A stretch of DNA of 64,000 nt from NCBI GenBank assembly GCA_029262055.1, contig JAJDAD010000013.1, positions 62,001 to 126,000 on the forward strand, given 5' to 3'. The notes below the pieces were generated by a model. That model was not told where the DNA came from, did not search any database, and saw nothing but the letters and a program-made list of their open reading frames with translations. The stretch is from Candidatus Zhuqueibacterota bacterium. GTDB taxonomy: Bacteria > Zhuqueibacterota > Zhuqueibacteria > Oceanimicrobiales > Oceanimicrobiaceae. The position numbers were made by a program, and so were the translations under genes. Numbering within the stretch: position 1 is the first letter of the stretch; the number at the start of each line of letters is the position of its first letter. This document shows positions 63,396 to 64,000 of the stretch, in pieces.

Positions 63396-64000
63396 CTAAT
63401 CAAATTGTCGCCGGAATTCGATGAACTCCTTTTGCAGCTCAGACAATTCCGACTCTAGCGTATCGACTCTGGCTTCCAGGGAGGCGATCTGGTCCCCCCG
63501 AGATTGACGGCCCGCGTCTCCAAAATCAGCTATTTCCGTGAGGTCAGGCTCGCCACAAAAAAGATGTGCAAAACGAGCCTCTTTGCGACCAGGCTGGCGC
63601 GGCAGTTGCATAACATAAGCGCCTTCGCCACGGGCCATTAAGCCGTCCAGAGTAGAAACTACCTCCTCCAGGGCCCCAAACGCGTACAAGCGGCCGCTTC
63701 TCCCCCGGATCTCACCGACCGTTTGCGGTCCGCGTAACATCAGCACGCAGAGAGCAGCCACTTCCGCATCGCTGAACTGAAACCTCCTGGCAAATGAATG
63801 TTTGTATTTGGCCGTCCTGCTGCCCGCACCGGTGACCATGACAGCCAGGTTTTTGGCACGCAGCGCCTCCACCGTGTTCAGGACCTCGCTCTGGTCGTAG
63901 GACACCACTGGTTCACGATTGGACTTCTGATTACAGGCATTCGCCAGAGCATTGATAGATAGCGGATAGTATTCCGGGGTCGTCAGTTGTTTTTCGATGA
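63396..64000 (-). CDS. YceH/UPF0502 (DUF480) family protein, 5' end beyond the window
   Basis: The frame continues to the right edge without a start codon in the family position: the last codons encode EKQLTTPEYYPLSINALANACNQKSNRE, the N-terminal wing of YceH proteins. It continues with the LRGPQTVGEIRGRSGRLYAFG and MQLPRQPGRKEARFAHLFCGEP segments. The C-terminus is a coiled coil (residues SLEARVDTLESELSELQKEF). YceH is predicted to have tandem winged helices and no known function. About 15 N-terminal residues are missing. Confidence 0.88.
   Translation of the reverse strand, partial: IEKQLTTPEYYPLSINALANACNQKSNREPVVSYDQSEVLNTVEALRAKNLAVMVTGAGSRTAKYKHSFARRFQFSDAEVAALCVLMLRGPQTVGEIRGRSGRLYAFGALEEVVSTLDGLMARGEGAYVMQLPRQPGRKEARFAHLFCGEPDLTEIADFGDAGRQSRGDQIASLEARVDTLESELSELQKEFIEFRRQFD

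Overview
The window is a 64 kb stretch of a Gram-negative bacterial chromosome in which every supported gene (56 of them) lies on the minus strand, so the window reads biologically from right to left. The mix of genes points to the FCB superphylum, most plausibly a KSB1/Calditrichota/Marinimicrobia-like lineage. The indicators are two tandem GWxTD-domain proteins, a DUF5683-like protein, a secreted repeat protein ending in a T9SS/FlgD-like 'NYPNPFNP' domain, TSP3-hinged outer-membrane proteins, and a UbiA/ferredoxin/geranylgeranyl-reductase cluster. This is inference from gene content; no rRNA or tRNA is present to confirm it.

Layout in the direction of transcription: (a) 64000-58462: YceH-like protein (5' end cut by the window edge), an acid phosphatase lipoprotein, then dapF, a NYN/YacP nuclease and a histidine kinase plus NtrC-type response regulator. 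(b) 58460-50750: an envelope module behind a near-perfect sigma-54 promoter with an upstream palindrome. It encodes a secreted helical-repeat protein, a 39-residue candidate peptide, a 1009-residue seven-repeat exported protein, an outer-membrane barrel and a small membrane protein, ending at a terminator. (c) 50723-48001: serB-selA. (d) 47904-45757: groES-groEL with a CIRCE operator and terminator. (e) 45752-40104: folB-folK-deoxynucleoside kinase, small membrane proteins, an NSS transporter and purF. (f) 39909-23455: a tightly packed run from ubiA-like, ferredoxin, geranylgeranyl reductase and pgsA through ftsY, rimO, two GWxTD genes, an S66 peptidase, purN, purH, mreBCD, mrdA and rodA. (g) 23352-21157: an outer-membrane protein and a TPR lipoprotein. 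(h) 21005-18517: galT and a degenerate glycogen-synthase-like protein. (i) 18301-1: an exopolysaccharide/capsule locus starting with a STAS protein and a Wza/Wzc-type export-kinase pair. It continues with an epimerase, initiating sugar transferase and ugd, then, behind a second strong sigma-54 promoter, a GT4 glycosyltransferase, two asparagine-synthase-type proteins, a methyltransferase, GlpD, an SDR and a flippase-like/acyltransferase fusion. It runs off the left edge.

The most notable themes are three. Sigma-54 promoters (two excellent, one slightly imperfect) sit in front of the polysaccharide locus and the unusual secreted-protein module, next to a gene for an NtrC-type activator. A compact prenyl-lipid gene cluster in front of pgsA suggests reduced isoprenoid, possibly ether-type, lipids. 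Several proteins have lost or fused canonical parts: an asparagine synthase without its Cys nucleophile, a glycogen synthase without its catalytic motifs, and a flippase fused to an acyltransferase with a ribosome-binding site left inside the fusion.
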